DNA of 64,000 nucleotides from Odobenus rosmarus divergens (taxonomy: Eukaryota > Chordata > Mammalia > Carnivora > Odobenidae). Positions 21,767 to 33,006 of the stretch are shown here, piece by piece. Made by a program: the position numbers and the translations under genes. The stretch covers positions 47,021 to 111,020 of the forward strand of contig NW_004450941.1 in the NCBI RefSeq assembly GCF_000321225.1, given 5' to 3'. Below the pieces are notes generated by a model that worked only from the letters and a program-made list of their open reading frames with translations, was not told where the DNA came from and ran no database searches. Positions within the stretch are counted from its first letter, which is position 1. Every line of letters begins with the position of its first letter.

Positions 21767-23167
21767 TATTTTTTTATTGAGTTCAATTAGCCAATATATA
21801 GTACATCATTAGTTTTTAATGTAGTGTTCAATGATTCATTAGTTGTGTCTAACACCCAGTGTTCATCACCACACGTGCCCTCCTTAATGCCCATTACCCA
21901 GTTACTCCATACCCCCTCCCTTCTGCAACCCTCAATTTGTTTCCTGGAGTCTAGAGTTTCTCATGGTTTGTCTCCCTCTCTGATTTCTTCCCATTCAGTT
22001 TTCCTTCCCTCCCCCTATAGTCCTCTGCGCTATTCCTTATGTTCCATATATGAGTGAAACAATATGATAGCTGTCTTTCTCTGCTTGACTTATTTCACTT
22101 AGCATAATCCCCTCCAGTTCCATCCATGTTGATGCACATGGTGGGTATTCATCCTTTCTGATGGCTGAGTAACATTCCATTGTATATATGAACCACATCT
22201 TCTTTATCCATTCATCTGTTGAAGGACATCTCGGCTCCTTCCACAGTTTGGCTATTGTGGACATTGCCGCTATGAACATTGTGGTGCATGTGGCCCTTCT
22301 TTTCACTACATCTGTGTCTTTGGGGTAAATACCCAGTAGTGCAATTGCTGGGTCATAGGGTAGCTCTATTTTTAATGTCTTGAGGAACCTCCATACTGTT
22401 TTCCAGAGTGGCTGTACCAGCTTGCATTCCCACCAACAGTGTAAGAGGGTTCCCCTTTCTCTGCATCCTCGCCAACATCTGTCATTTCCTGCCTTGTTAG
22501 TTTTGGCCATTCTAAATGGTGTGAGGTGGTATCTCATTGTGGCTTTGATTTGCACTTCCCTGATGGCAAGTGATATGAAGCATTTTTTCCTGTGTCTGTT
22601 AGCCATTTGTATGCCTTCTTTGGAGAAGTATCTGTTCATGTCTTCTGCCCATTTCTTGACTGGATTATTTGTTTCTTGGGTGTCGAGTTTGAGAAGTTCT
22701 TTATAGATCTTGAATATCAGCCCTTTATCTGTTATGTCATTTGCAAATATCTTCTCCCATTATGTAGGTTGCCTTTTACTTTTGTTGACTGTTTCCTTTG
22801 CTGTGCAGAAGCTTTTTATTTTGATGAAGTCTCAATAGTTCATTTTTGTTTTTGTTTCCCTTGCCTTTAGAAGAAGTTTCTGTGGCCAAGGTCAAAAAGG
22901 TTACTACCTGTGTTCTCCTCTAGGATTTTCATGGATTCCTGTCTCACACTGAGGTCTTTCATCCATTTAGAGTTTATCTTTGTGTATGGTGTAAGAGAAT
23001 GGTCCAGTTTCATTCTTCTGCATGTGGCTGTCCAATTTTCCCAGGACCATTTATTGAAGAGACTGTCTTTTTTCCATTGGATATTCTTTCCTGCTTTGTT
23101 GAAGATTAGTTGACCATAGAGTTGAGGGTCCATTTCTGGGCTCTCTATTCTGTTCCATTGATCTATG
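21767..23167 (-). mobile_element. Younger L1 inserted in the older L1
   Basis: 5'-truncated L1 of about 1.4 kb, 3' end at the left ('tagtacatcattagttttt', 'ctaacacccagtgttcatc'). A perfect 17-bp TSD, tcacacttaggtcttta, lies at 21750-21766 and 23168-23184. The target is the ORF2 part of the older L1. The 3'UTR matches the young type also seen at 51856 and 63884. Confidence 0.95.
22037..23133 (-). pseudogene. L1 ORF2 C-terminal remnant
   Basis: This encodes the C-terminal part of an L1 ORF2 protein (reverse transcriptase/endonuclease of LINE-1), in two frames. A continuous 200-residue piece (22639 down to a stop at 22037) contains the cysteine-rich C-terminal region ('[19 protein letters not shown]', then '[18 protein letters not shown]'). 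A separate upstream piece (23133-22867) reads '[19 protein letters not shown]'. The endonuclease and reverse transcriptase domains are absent because of 5' truncation, so it cannot encode a working protein. The 3'UTR follows from 22036 down to 21767. Confidence 0.9.
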
Positions 23168-23479
23168 TCACACTTAGGTCTTTAATCCATTTTAAGTTTA
23201 TTCTTGTATATGATGTAAGAAAGAGGTCTAATTTCATTCTTTTGCATGTAGCTGTCCAGTTTTCTCAATACCATTTGTTGAAGAGACTTTTTACCATTTC
23301 ATGTTCTTGCCTCCTTTGTCATAGATTAATTAACCATAAAAGTATGAGCTTATTTCTGGACTTTCTATTCTGTTTCACTAATCTGCATATCTGTTTTTGT
23401 GCCAGTACTGTACTGTTTCGATTACTATAAGCTTTGCAGTATATCTTGAAATCTGGGATTGTGGTACCTCCAGCTTGGT
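23168..23479 (-). mobile_element. Older L1, 5' segment (outer element)
   Basis: Continuation of the outer L1 beyond the nested insertion ('tccattttaagtttattctt', 'ttttctcaataccatttgtt', 'tctgtttttgtgccagtactg'). The first 17 bp (23168-23184) are the duplicated target of the inner L1. It ends at the outer TSD, giving a 5'-truncated insertion of roughly 1.5 kb before nesting. Confidence 0.9.
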
Positions 23480-23780
23480 GCAAGATGGTAGTTTCAATGA
23501 CATGTATGGAAATATAGCCTGTTTCAAGCAAAAAAAAAAAAATGAAGAAGAAGCAAACTGTTATGTATCATTGATAAAGCAAGCAGTTGGTACTGTGAAA
23601 ATTCTATTTGAACATCCCTTTCCAGCAGTAGTGTTTGTCCCCTGCCCTCCCTTCCCTGGACTTAGATTTATTTTAGGTTGACTCCACCAATCTTGTCTAT
23701 CTTTTTGAGTCATCAGAGTTGTTAAAATGTACTCACTTAGGTTTCAGTAGTTCATTTTTTAACCCATTAATGCAATTTTT

Positions 23781-23852
23781 GTTTTTTTATGGAAGTATAG
23801 TTGATATACAATGTTACATTATTTTAAGGTATACAACATAGTGATTTGACAC
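23781..23852 (-). mobile_element. Very short L1 3' end
   Basis: Only about 72 bp of antisense L1 3'UTR ('gaagtatagttgatataca', 'ggtatacaacatagtgattt'). The 13-bp TSD is taatgcaattttt at 23768-23780 and taatgtaattttt at 23853-23865, one mismatch. Confidence 0.85.
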
Positions 23853-23944
23853 TAATGTAATTTTTAAAATTTTAATTTCAGTGTAATTCTTTATGTATCT
23901 GAATTAACGATTGAAAAAATAGACATTATTTGCAGAGGGAAGGA

Positions 23945-24150
23945 TGTTATGTTTTAATGATTGTTGGCTAAGTGCTGGGTGTTGTAGAATGTATTACGTA
24001 AGGGGTGTCTCATCTAATCCTTACATCAGCCTTCTGAAGTACATATTAGCAGATGAAAAAAACATGCTTAAAGAAGGCAAACCACTTGCTCAAGGTTACA
24101 CAACTGCTAAGAAGTATAATCATGAGTTCAGGTTTGGACTCTCTGAGTAA
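23945..24150 (-). repeat. MIR remnant
   Basis: Antisense MIR: 'ctaagtgctgggtgttgtag', 'catctaatccttacatcag', 'ccacttgctcaaggttacac', 'gagttcaggtttggactctc'. Confidence 0.7.
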
Positions 24151-24660
24151 ATCTGTGTGTTTTATTTACTACATAAAGCTGACTCTGAGTCATTCAAACT
24201 GTCTATAAAGCTTGAATCGACTGAATACTGACCTTTTGTTCAAGGACACATTGTAGTCTGTCAAAACATGCCAAACTATTCTATAAGTGCAATAAAAATT
24301 AGGTTTACCTAGTTTATATGAAAAATAACCAGTTGACTGAATTTTCCTTTAGAACATATTTGTAGATGGTACCGATACAGCCCTTGTGTTTATAGATCCA
24401 GAGAACACTTACGCAAAATGACAAAAGTGATTCATGAATTCTCCTAAGTCTTTATATCTAAAAGAGACACAAAAGATGCTCCATTGATTCTTTGTATGTT
24501 GTCTCTCACTGATGTGCCTGCAAATCTTTAGTAAGTGTTGGGGATTATGATAACTAATCCATTGCCAGAGAGATTACTTGCCTAATGTCTTCATTTTGCT
24601 TGCCTGTGTATATTTTTGATAACGAGTAAAATATTTTAGTAAGTGTAATCTAAGTCTGAC
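24151..24660. other. Unassigned sequence
   Basis: No element or exon recognised. Confidence 0.4.
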
Positions 24661-24668
24661 CCTTTAAA

Positions 24669-24893
24669 CAAGGGGTTTGCAGACTTCTTTTGTAAAAGGC
24701 CAGACAGTAAATATTTTAGAATTTTTGGGCAATACGGTATCTGTGACAACTCCTCAACTCTGCTGTTGTATTGCAAAAGCGGTCATGGATAGTACATACA
24801 TGAATGGCCATGGTTGTGTTCCAATAAATCTTTACTTATAAATACAGGTGGTGATCTGGATTTGGCCAAAGAACTAGGGCTTGTCAAACTTTG
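24669..24893. mobile_element. hAT-type non-autonomous DNA transposon (MITE)
   Basis: Ends 'caaggggtttgcagactt' and 'ggcttgtcaaactttg' are imperfect inverted repeats. The interior ('aaaggccagacagtaaatat', 'gttccaataaatctttactt', 'ctggatttggccaaagaact') is that of a common mammalian hAT-Charlie-like MITE. An imperfect 8-bp TSD, cctttaaa (24661-24668) versus ctttatac (24894-24901), is plausible. I do not commit to a Repbase name. Confidence 0.8.
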
Positions 24894-24978
24894 CTTTATA
24901 CCATGATCTGATAGGGTGTACATTCACATACCACACACATGTGCACACACACACATAAACACACACCACACTGTTTTT

Positions 24979-25176
24979 GTTTTTTTTTTAAAGATTTTAT
25001 GTATTTATTTGAGAGAGCAAGAATGAGAGAGAGAGCACATGAGAGGGGGGAGGGTCAGAGGGAGAAGCAGACTCCCTGCTGAGCAAGGAGCCCAATGCGG
25101 GACTCGATCCCGGGACTCCAGGATCATGACCTGAGCCGAAGGCAGTCGCTTAACCAACTGAGCCACCCAGGCGCCC
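24979..25176 (-). mobile_element. CAN SINE, young 'cagtcgctt' subfamily
   Basis: A perfect 15-bp TSD, caccacactgttttt, is at 24964-24978 and 25177-25191. The body shares 'gatcccgggactccaggatc' and 'ggcagtcgcttaaccaactg' with 13737-13938, with very few differences. The target contains a (CA)n run just upstream. Confidence 0.97.
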
Positions 25177-25191
25177 CACCACACTGTTTTT

Positions 25192-26299
25192 AATGGAAGT
25201 GAACTGTTATTGTGATACCTTCTGTTAATAGCTATTATAACCGGAATCTTACATGAGATTGCTCATAACATGCAGTTGCAGTTTATTTAATTCTTTCCTA
25301 AAGTTAGTGCTATTCTTCTGAATAAACTCCTAGATAATTAAAATGAACGTTGGTTGCATTGTATGTGAGAAAGGGATTGTAGGCAATAAATTATAGTTCT
25401 CTTCAGTTTTAATTGAAAACCGAGTTAAATTAGCTCTACACTGGCATGGTTCTATAAAGGAGTTCATTATAAGCATTTGTAAAAGTAATGCATAGTCTAA
25501 GGGCACTTTTCTATTTATACTATGGCCGTCATTAAGAGTCTGTCCATATTTTAAAAGGCTGGTTTAAAGCTTTTCCAATTTAGCCTTATATATTCTCTTC
25601 AGTTTAAAACGTGGTAAATAAAATTGACCCTGGGTTGGGGTGGAATGGAGAGAGGGACTTGAGAACATTTGTTTTCTAAACTAATTAGTCTCCTGGGCTA
25701 TTAGATATGGATGCTTACGTTGTTTTATATTTTATGGTTAAGAATTCTAAACATTAAGACTTGATTTTTAAGTTTAGCAAAAGTCCACATATTAAGTGAT
25801 TTATTTAAACATAAGCATTTCAACCTTTCGTTCTAAATATGCAACTTTAGATTTTCAAAATGTTTCCAAGAGAATTCTAAGGAATACTCTGACAATGCAC
25901 TTGGCTTTGAAATAATAGCCTGAAAACAATGCACAAAAACAGATCTAGAATATAGAACTCTAAGAGGAGAATTAGCAACATGCCTGAGGGGATATGTAAG
26001 AAGATTTGGGGTAAAATGGGTGAATCAGTTAGGAATGTACATAGGTGGCACCTTTCTCAGATCAAATATCTGCCAGTTTTAAGATATAAAGTGTGATAGA
26101 ATGCTTGACTTACTTGGAAAAAATAGAGCTTTACAGTACTTTATAATGACCATCAACCTACACAATAAAGCTGGACAGTGTCTTGTATCTCCTTTTCTTT
26201 TTCTTCAGACATGTTTACAAAGTTATGTAACTCAAAACATAATCAAAACATACATGTAACATAAGCTTTGCCTAACATGCCAGCTCAAAATATTTGAAA
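25192..26299. other. Unassigned sequence
   Basis: AT-rich, no recognisable repeats, RNA genes or exon-like frames. Confidence 0.45.
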
Positions 26300-26480
26300 A
26301 CCCAGCTTCCATAGCATGGTGTTCAAGGACCTCACAGTCTATCGCCAGCCTTCTTTTCCTGCCTTATTTTTTGCTCAACCCTATCTGTACTGTTTACTCC
26401 AGCCAAGTAGGATTGATTTCCTTTTTATGAATATGCCCTGTGTTTCCTGGCTCCTTACTCTTCTTCCACTTGGAAGGGAA
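26300..26480 (+). repeat. L2 LINE remnant
   Basis: 'tggtgttcaaggacctcaca', 'ttcctgccttattttttgc' and 'gccctgtgtttcctggctcc' follow the order of the L2 3' part. The 61-residue frame at 26316-26501 is a relic of it. Confidence 0.5.
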
Positions 26481-27762
26481 ATTTTAGGAAAAAATGGATG
26501 AAGCTACTCTTAAAATTTAGTGGAACTGATTAATTTTACCTCTAGGATCAAATGTCAATAATATACACTTTACAGATACAGCTTCAGAACCCAGTCTTTG
26601 CTTGCTTGCCAGACATCAAAAGTGTGAAATGTTTCAGTCACCACTACATAGTTCTTATTTTATCCACTAGTCTATAAAACATTTTCTCTTTTATGCAGTG
26701 CCATCAACTCTGCTACCTTGGCATGTAAATGATTTTCAGATTGAAGGGGTTTATTTGTTAAAACATGGGAAAGTCTCAATTGTGAGACTCTTGAAGCTTA
26801 TGAGGGTATGGATGCACACTTGCATTAGGAACAAGCATAATCCCTTATTTACAGCCTTTCTAGCTTGTTCCCTGTTTTGTTCTCTCTGTCTATATGATGA
26901 AGACCATGTCTTTTGATGGCAATTGAGAAACAGGATATGAGAGCTGAAGACAACATATTAGCCAGAGTTGGCCAGCACCCTAACCCCCAAGGAAACCTCA
27001 AGATTTTCTTGGCCTCAACATCTACCAGTAGTGGGCCAGTGATGGGAAGAGGAGTTCTAAATGTGGTTTGGGAAGAGCAGGCAGTATGCTTGGCAGTAGG
27101 ACATCTAGTGGGAGAAGGAAAGGGATTATAAACAATACCAACAGTAGGTAGATGCTAGTATCTCCGTTTTACAATTGAGAAAATTATGGAGATCTACACC
27201 CACTGATTCATGAGCTTGCACTCTTAATCCCTGTACTATCTGGTAGCTTCAACTTCTTTTCTTCTTTTATTGGAATCCTGTATTTTGTCTATATTGCTTA
27301 GCACTGTTTCATTATCTGTTCATGTCTGTATGCATGTCTCTGGGCCCTCCTGATACTAACATCTTACTACATCCCCCATCCTGGAACAGCCTAGCAGGAC
27401 CAGGGTGGGAGACCCAGAGCAAGGAGCCCTTGACTGGTGGCATATACCAACTCTATTGTAGGCCTTTGAGAAAAGGGTTCTTGCTTTCCCAGGCTTTGCT
27501 TTTTTCAGACTGTCTCCCAGAGTCTGGTGGTAAGATCTAGAAAGAGGAGTAGGAAAAGACTCAGACATATTTCCCTATTTGGGATGGGTGAAACTTGAAC
27601 TTTTTCTGACTTTGCCTGACATGTTTGTCTTAATCTTAGAAGCTGCCTGCCATGTACCTGTTTTCTATGCATCTGATAAATGTTAACCTTTGAATTGAGT
27701 GATCTTTCCTAAACGAAAAAGAATCAGGAAAATTATGAATTAATTTCTTTTTTTAAACAAAG
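26481..27762. other. Unassigned sequence
   Basis: No named element. Several short open frames (26698-27131, 27322-27540) without motifs; a faint MIR-like word 'ctccgttttacaattgag' near 27162. Confidence 0.4.
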
Positions 27763-27930
27763 ATTACGGAATACAATGCAGAGTTAGACCAATTAGTAAA
27801 TATGCCTCCTGCTATTAAGAAGCTGATTTCTCAGGCAAAGTTGTTTTCAAGTAATGTAGTTGGGGACATTTTCATCAGTTTCATTCTGACAGACCATCTG
27901 TTGGCTGTCAGCCACGGGTTTTTGCCTTCA
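27763..27930 (+). other. Weak coding-exon candidate, 56 codons
   Basis: The segment is exactly 168 bp, open in one frame only, starting ITEYNAELDQLVNMPPAIKK and ending DHLLAVSHGFLPS. It is preceded by a T-rich tract and AG at 27761-27762 and followed by a consensus-like donor GTAAGT at 27931. As an exon it would be phase 0 at both ends. I do not recognise the peptide. Frames of this length occur by chance in 64 kb, and no adjoining exon with matching phase is secure. Confidence 0.25.
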
Positions 27931-28119
27931 GTAAGTACTGTCATTTTATAAACTATGCACTATTTTTACTTGTAGTTATTATATGAATGACATTGAACAC
28001 TTGAATGGAACTTCCTTGTTATTGTACTAAGATTCAAAGTTTCCTGATTGTGAAATTAGATAATTTAGTGGCTCAAATATAGAATATGTTGAGAGTACTT
28101 TACTTTCCTTAGGTGTGTT

Positions 28120-28225
28120 TCCCTCTCCCTGCCTCCCTCCCTCCCTCTTTCTTTTTCCTTCCTTCCTTCCTTCCTCCCTATCTTCCTTCTTTCTTTCCTT
28201 CCTTCCTTCCTTTCTTTTTCCCTAC
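28120..28225. repeat. CCTT/CCCT pyrimidine microsatellite
   Basis: About 105 bp of irregular ccct and cctt units with ttctttct interruptions. The open frame at 28115-28330 is generated by it. Confidence 0.9.
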
Positions 28226-28335
28226 TGGTTAATAGATTTTTGTTTAAAAAAGTTTAAAGCATACAATCCCCAAATAATCCGAGTTATCTTGCTATTAATT
28301 ACAAATTATATATTTTTTAAAATTCTGTGACTTTT

Positions 28336-28463
28336 GGGGGCACCTGGGTGACTTAGTTAAGTGTCTGACTCTTGATCTCAGTTCAGGTCTTGATCTCAGG
28401 GTTGTGAGTTCAAGCCTTGCATTGGGCTCCACAATCGGCATGGAGCCTACTTAAAAAAAAAAA
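28336..28463 (+). mobile_element. CAN SINE, older subfamily
   Basis: GGGGGCACCTGGGTGACTTAG head, 'gactcttgatctcagttcag', ends 'catggagcctacttaaaaaa'. An imperfect TSD pairs ctgtgactttt at 28325-28335 with ccatgactttt just after the tail. Confidence 0.88.
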
Positions 28464-28477
28464 GTTCCATGACTTTT

Positions 28478-29225
28478 TAAAACTTTATTGAGGAATAATT
28501 GACAAATATAATTGTACATATTTAAAGTGTACAATGTGATTATTTGATATACATATACATTGTGGGATGATTACCAAGATCCAGACAATTAACAAATCCA
28601 TCATCTCATATAGTAAACTATTTTTTTGTGTGGTGAGAATGCTTTAGACCTACTCTCAGCAACTTTCAAGTATATAATACTGTATTATTAACTGTAGTCA
28701 CCATGTCGTGCATTAAATCCTTAGAACATATTCTTATAGCTGAAAATCTGTACTCTTTGACTTACATCACCCCATTTACCCCTCCTCCCAGCCCCTGGCA
28801 ACCACTGTTCTATTCTCTATTTCTATGAAATCACCTTTTTTTTTTTTTTTTAGATTCCATATATAAGTGATACTGTACAGTATTTGTCTCTCTGTGTCTG
28901 TTTTATTTCACTTAGCATAATGCCCTTAAGTTTCATCCATGTTGTCACAAATGGCAGGATTTCCTTCTTTTTATGGCTGAATAATATATGATCAGATAGA
29001 TAGATAGATACCTCACATTTTCTTTATCCATTCATCTGTCAAGGACCCTTACGTTGTTCTCGTATCTTGGCTATTGTGAGTAAAGCTGCAGTGAACATGG
29101 GTATGCAGATTTCTCTTCAAGATACTGATTTCAGTTCTTTTGAATATATACCTAGAAGTAAGGCTGTTGGATTATAAGGTAGACTGAGTATCAAACTATC
29201 TCCTCCACAAAGGTTTCTGGTTTTC
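28478..29225 (-). mobile_element. Old L1 3' region, antisense
   Basis: L1M-type 3'UTR and ORF2 end in antisense: 'aactttattgaggaataatt', 'aaagtgtacaatgtgattat', 'cagcccctggcaaccactg', 'ttcacttagcataatgccct', 'gctgcagtgaacatgggtat'. A short (GATA)n sits at 28993-29009 and a T run at about 28834-28851. No reading frame survives. Confidence 0.85.
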
Positions 29226-29351
29226 AACTCACATAGCATTAATTTGTGGGTTTTGTCAGCACTGATGGCTTTGTGAAAAAGAGTCATTTATACTTTGCAA
29301 ACTTGGGAGCCTCATTTATGGACAATATTTTATTTATTTTAATTTTTAAAA

Positions 29352-29442
29352 AATTTCTCTTTGTTTTAGAGAGAGAGTGTGAACGAGCAGGGGGAGGGGC
29401 AAAGGGAAAGGGAGAGAGAGAATCCCAAGCAGACCCCACACT
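29352..29442 (-). mobile_element. Partial CAN SINE, antisense
   Basis: Only the 3' half is visible ('gagagagagtgtgaacgagc', 'aagggagagagagaatccc', 'aagcagaccccacactgac'). The tRNA-like head is missing. Confidence 0.6.
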
Positions 29443-29868
29443 GACTGCTATCAGTCAATGAACTGCTTGCTAAATAAAAAAAAAAAAAAAGAAAGAGAAA
29501 GAGTCATTGGGAGGATCTCAGAGGCTCATAGAATTGATAAAAAAAAAATGGAGGAGGACCAAACTTACGGATGAGCCAGTGAGAGGAAAGCACATGTACT
29601 GTCGTCCCCCCAAGTTATGTAAGACTCTCCTCCTCTTGGTCATTATTGCTACTCCCAATGCGACACCACAACATTCATCAGGAAAGGATCTGAACTGATG
29701 GAAATGTCCTATTAACCCTCCCTTACTGTGTACCCAAAGCCACTGCCAGAAAGTTAAAAGAGCGACACTGCCCCACTTTGGTTCTTAATTTAGAGGGCAA
29801 GGAAAACACAGAATCACATAAGATTATATCTGTTGGGGGATTTACCCCTAAACGATGGGGGGCTAGGA
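29443..29868. other. Unassigned sequence
   Basis: A poly(A) run at about 29477-29490; otherwise nothing named. Confidence 0.4.
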
Positions 29869-30000
29869 ACAATGGGGTGGCTCAGTCAGTTAAGCATCCG
29901 ACTCCTGATCTCAGCTCAAGTCTTGATCTCTGGGTTGTGAGTTCAAGCCACACGTTGGGCTTCATGCTGGGTGTGGCGCCTACTTAAAAAAAAAAAGGAA
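29869..30000 (+). mobile_element. CAN SINE, older subfamily, damaged head
   Basis: The head has lost its first bases ('aacaatggggtggctcagtc'); the body 'gactcctgatctcagctcaa' and end 'ggcgcctacttaaaaaaaaa' are clear. A short TSD candidate, ggggctag, lies just before and after. Confidence 0.8.
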
Positions 30001-30284
30001 AGGGGCTAGATAAAAAGAGATCTAATAATCACTACACACAGGTTGATAGTAGTAATCAATCCCATTCAGTCGTAAATAAAACTGTGACTCTATTCTTACA
30101 GAAACAAGTAATATTTTGATTTTACTGTGCAGTTTTTTGAGCTCTAATAAGAGCTATCTTAATTGTGATTTTTTTCGGTTTATATAAATGCCTTTAACAA
30201 AAAGTGGGATACATTTAAAAGGGCTCAGTATTTGGTAAACTTGAAAAAGCTATGATTAACAGTAGACAAAACTAAGCTTTTATA

Positions 30285-30455
30285 TCTTTGCCAGCTGTTT
30301 GATCTTGAATAAGTTCCTTAATGTCGCTGGGCCTCAATTTCCCTATTTGTGAAATGCAAAAAATTCTCCTTGTGCTATATTTATTATGAGGATCACATGA
30401 GATAATGAATGTGTGCTAAGTACACAGTGCTTGGCATCCAACTTAATAAATGACA
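30285..30455 (+). repeat. MIR remnant
   Basis: 'gccagctgtttgatcttgaa', 'gggcctcaatttccctattt', 'gatcacatgagataatgaat', 'cagtgcttggcatccaact' in MIR order. Confidence 0.75.
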
Positions 30456-31531
30456 GTACTGTCCCCATACAGTAAATATAAGTCACTGACTTCGTATACA
30501 CAAGATCACAAATTAATTTAGTATCATTTCAGTTCTTTTAGCTCTATTTTAAAATGTGACTATTTTATTCAATCTGACCACATAATGGATTGAATTTTTC
30601 ACTTCGTCTAACTTTTAATATAATGTTTTATTGTTGTAAGTGACTTTTCTATGGGCTTAAGTAAAGTTGAGGAGTAGTATCATCATGTTGAATTACTGCT
30701 GATATACCTCCCTAACAGTCTGTTTTAACAAACTCCCAAAATACAGATGCAAGTAGTATTTTTTGGTTTTGGTTTTCTGGGAGAAAATGACTTCAGATGC
30801 AATTGTTAGCGTTCACAGGACTTAAGAACTCTTATACTCTGTGCAGATTTTCTTTATTCTTTTTTCTTCTTTCCTGTGTTTTTATGCTCAGATTTGATCA
30901 ACGTTTTAATCTTTGCCTTGTTGAAAATCACTTCATGGGCCTTAATCATCTATGCCAAATAACAATTGACTAGGAGTTTTGGAAATTATTCCATGTTGAA
31001 ACCATTTAAATCATCACTTTTTTGATTGGTAAATTCCTTTAATATTTCAATGACTCAAGAGTTCAGATTTTTCTAAAGCCTAAAATGTTCTTGTTTGATA
31101 TATTCCCCATTCCCTGCCTAAGTTCCTACCCTGCCTCCCTATCTCAGACAACTTAATTAGCAGTTTAGGAAATATTGGCTGATGCCAAACAAGACTTCTG
31201 AGTTCTTTTTGTACCTTTCCCCCTGCTCAGAGACTCCCATTCTTCCTTAATCTTTCTCTGAATTGGTACTGATATTTGGGAAGCTTGTTTGTTGCAGCTT
31301 CGCTATATAGTTGTGGAATTTGAACATAAGTAATGTGATAACATGCATATCACTTATTATTGTGATAAGCTTTGCTCTGAGCAATGCCAAATAAAGAATA
31401 TTACTACTCAGATCACATTTACATCAGCCAAATATTTTCACAATAGTGATAGCAGAGTGTATTATGTTGAAGACGAAAATAGCAGTTTGAGTGCTACAGA
31501 AGACTGCAGATTAACTTCCTTCTCTACACAG

Positions 31532-31599
31532 CCACCTACCTCTTGGATCTGGGCATTAGAGATCCCTAGGAGATATGTTGCAAGGCTCAATCTAAATTG
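31532..31599 (+). other. Weak exon candidate, 68 bp
   Basis: Acceptor-like 'acttccttctctacacag' ends at 31531, and the donor 'attg|gtaagtaa' starts at 31600. One frame is open (PPTSWIWALEIPRRYVARLN). It starts in the phase in which 27763-27930 ends, but is separated from it by 3.6 kb, and I recognise neither peptide. It may be chance. Confidence 0.2.
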
Positions 31600-32987
31600 G
31601 TAAGTAATCAATGTCTAGTGGATTTCAATATGCCATTTTATCACAAATTTGTAAAGGAAATGATGGGTGATGTGCTGGGAAATGTGTAGCAACTGGCTTG
31701 GGGGTTGGGTGGGTAAGTCCTGATTTGTAGCATTTGCTGATTTTCATGGTATAAATATTCCCAACATAACCAATTTCAAGCTACCAATATAACATTGAAT
31801 GTAGATTTGGGGAAAATAGTAACAGCCAAGTCTCATGAAATTGTAAGAGCTGGCACACCACTGCATATATATTTAAACCACTCCATTTTTCAGGAAACAA
31901 AAACATCATACAATATATGATCAGAAAAGATAACTTCTACAGTTAATATAAAGTATTACAATTTAACTATAGCTCTTATATTTAAAGGCAAAAGTAACCT
32001 ATTACATTACGCAATTCACGGTTCAAAATCTCTCAAAGGAGTGAAACAAAAAGGAATACTTCTTTTTAAAGTGCAATCTGTGGAAAAGCTACTCACAGAC
32101 TAAGTAACATTCTGTTGTTATGTTGCTTTTTCAAAATGGGAAAAGGTCAGTGGGAAAATGAAGCCACTTTGGGTCCTTCTTCACTTGAGACAACGCAAAA
32201 CTAGAGTATGCTAAGTGACTTCTCATGTCATATAAAACAAAAACACTTGCCTTGGACTTTCAATCTGCTTAACACATTTTGTTAATGAAGAGAATATACA
32301 TTTTGAAGCTTGCATATTGTCCTTTTCATATTTGGTGTGCTGCAGATCTCTGGGCTAGCAAGGGAAAATGAGGCATGTGGACAGTAGGTTGAGCTTGTAG
32401 AACAGGCTCTCCCTGATCTACATGTTGTACACTCACTTGCATAGTAGGTGCTGTGGTGCTGACCAGTTGCATTGAGACAGCAAACAATGTTTTGTTAAGA
32501 GCAGTCCTCTCTGTGAACTCCATCCTGTCAATTTCTTAAAAGCTCCATTGCCAGAAACTTATAAAATAGCAGGAATAGAGACGGGTTCTTGGAGCTTATC
32601 ATGATTGTGTGGGGAATCTAATTGGAGGCATGATTGCTGAAATCACACATGAAGTGATATGGCCAGGCACTGGAAAAAAAAAAAAGTTTCTCTTAAAGTC
32701 TAGTATTCCTTCCACCTTATTCAGTATTCCCTTTGTCCAGACCCTTGCCAACACAGTGGGATAATACGTATTTTTGAATATCCCACTACTACTCAGTCCA
32801 CATCAAAACTCCTCTTTAGTCTTTAGGTGGCTTAATTTGTGGCTGACTCTCACCAGTTAGTTGGTTCTGAGTTTAGAATCATCATAGTGCATTGTCATAA
32901 ATACAGCATGTCCTCAATTCTGATTGCTGAAATGTGTTCAAAGCTAGTGCTTGTTTGCTTCAGGCTCATTTGCTTCATATAATAGTA

Positions 32988-33006
32988 ACACCACCACCAC
33001 CACCAC
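32988..33006. repeat. Short (ACC)n trinucleotide repeat
   Basis: Six ACC/CAC units followed by (AAT)n-like bases. Confidence 0.8.

Noticed and set aside
20790..23681. Many overlapping open frames on both strands
   Set aside because: They lie in two L1 elements; only the minus-strand ORF2 pieces correspond to protein, and those are broken. The plus frames are antisense shadows.
31343..31603. 86-residue open frame starting at an ATG
   Set aside because: No recognisable domain and atypical composition; only the splice-flanked end (31532-31599) was kept as a weak candidate.
32326..32523. Minus-strand open frame of 65 residues
   Set aside because: Composition looks plausible but there is no motif, no splice context and no supporting neighbour.
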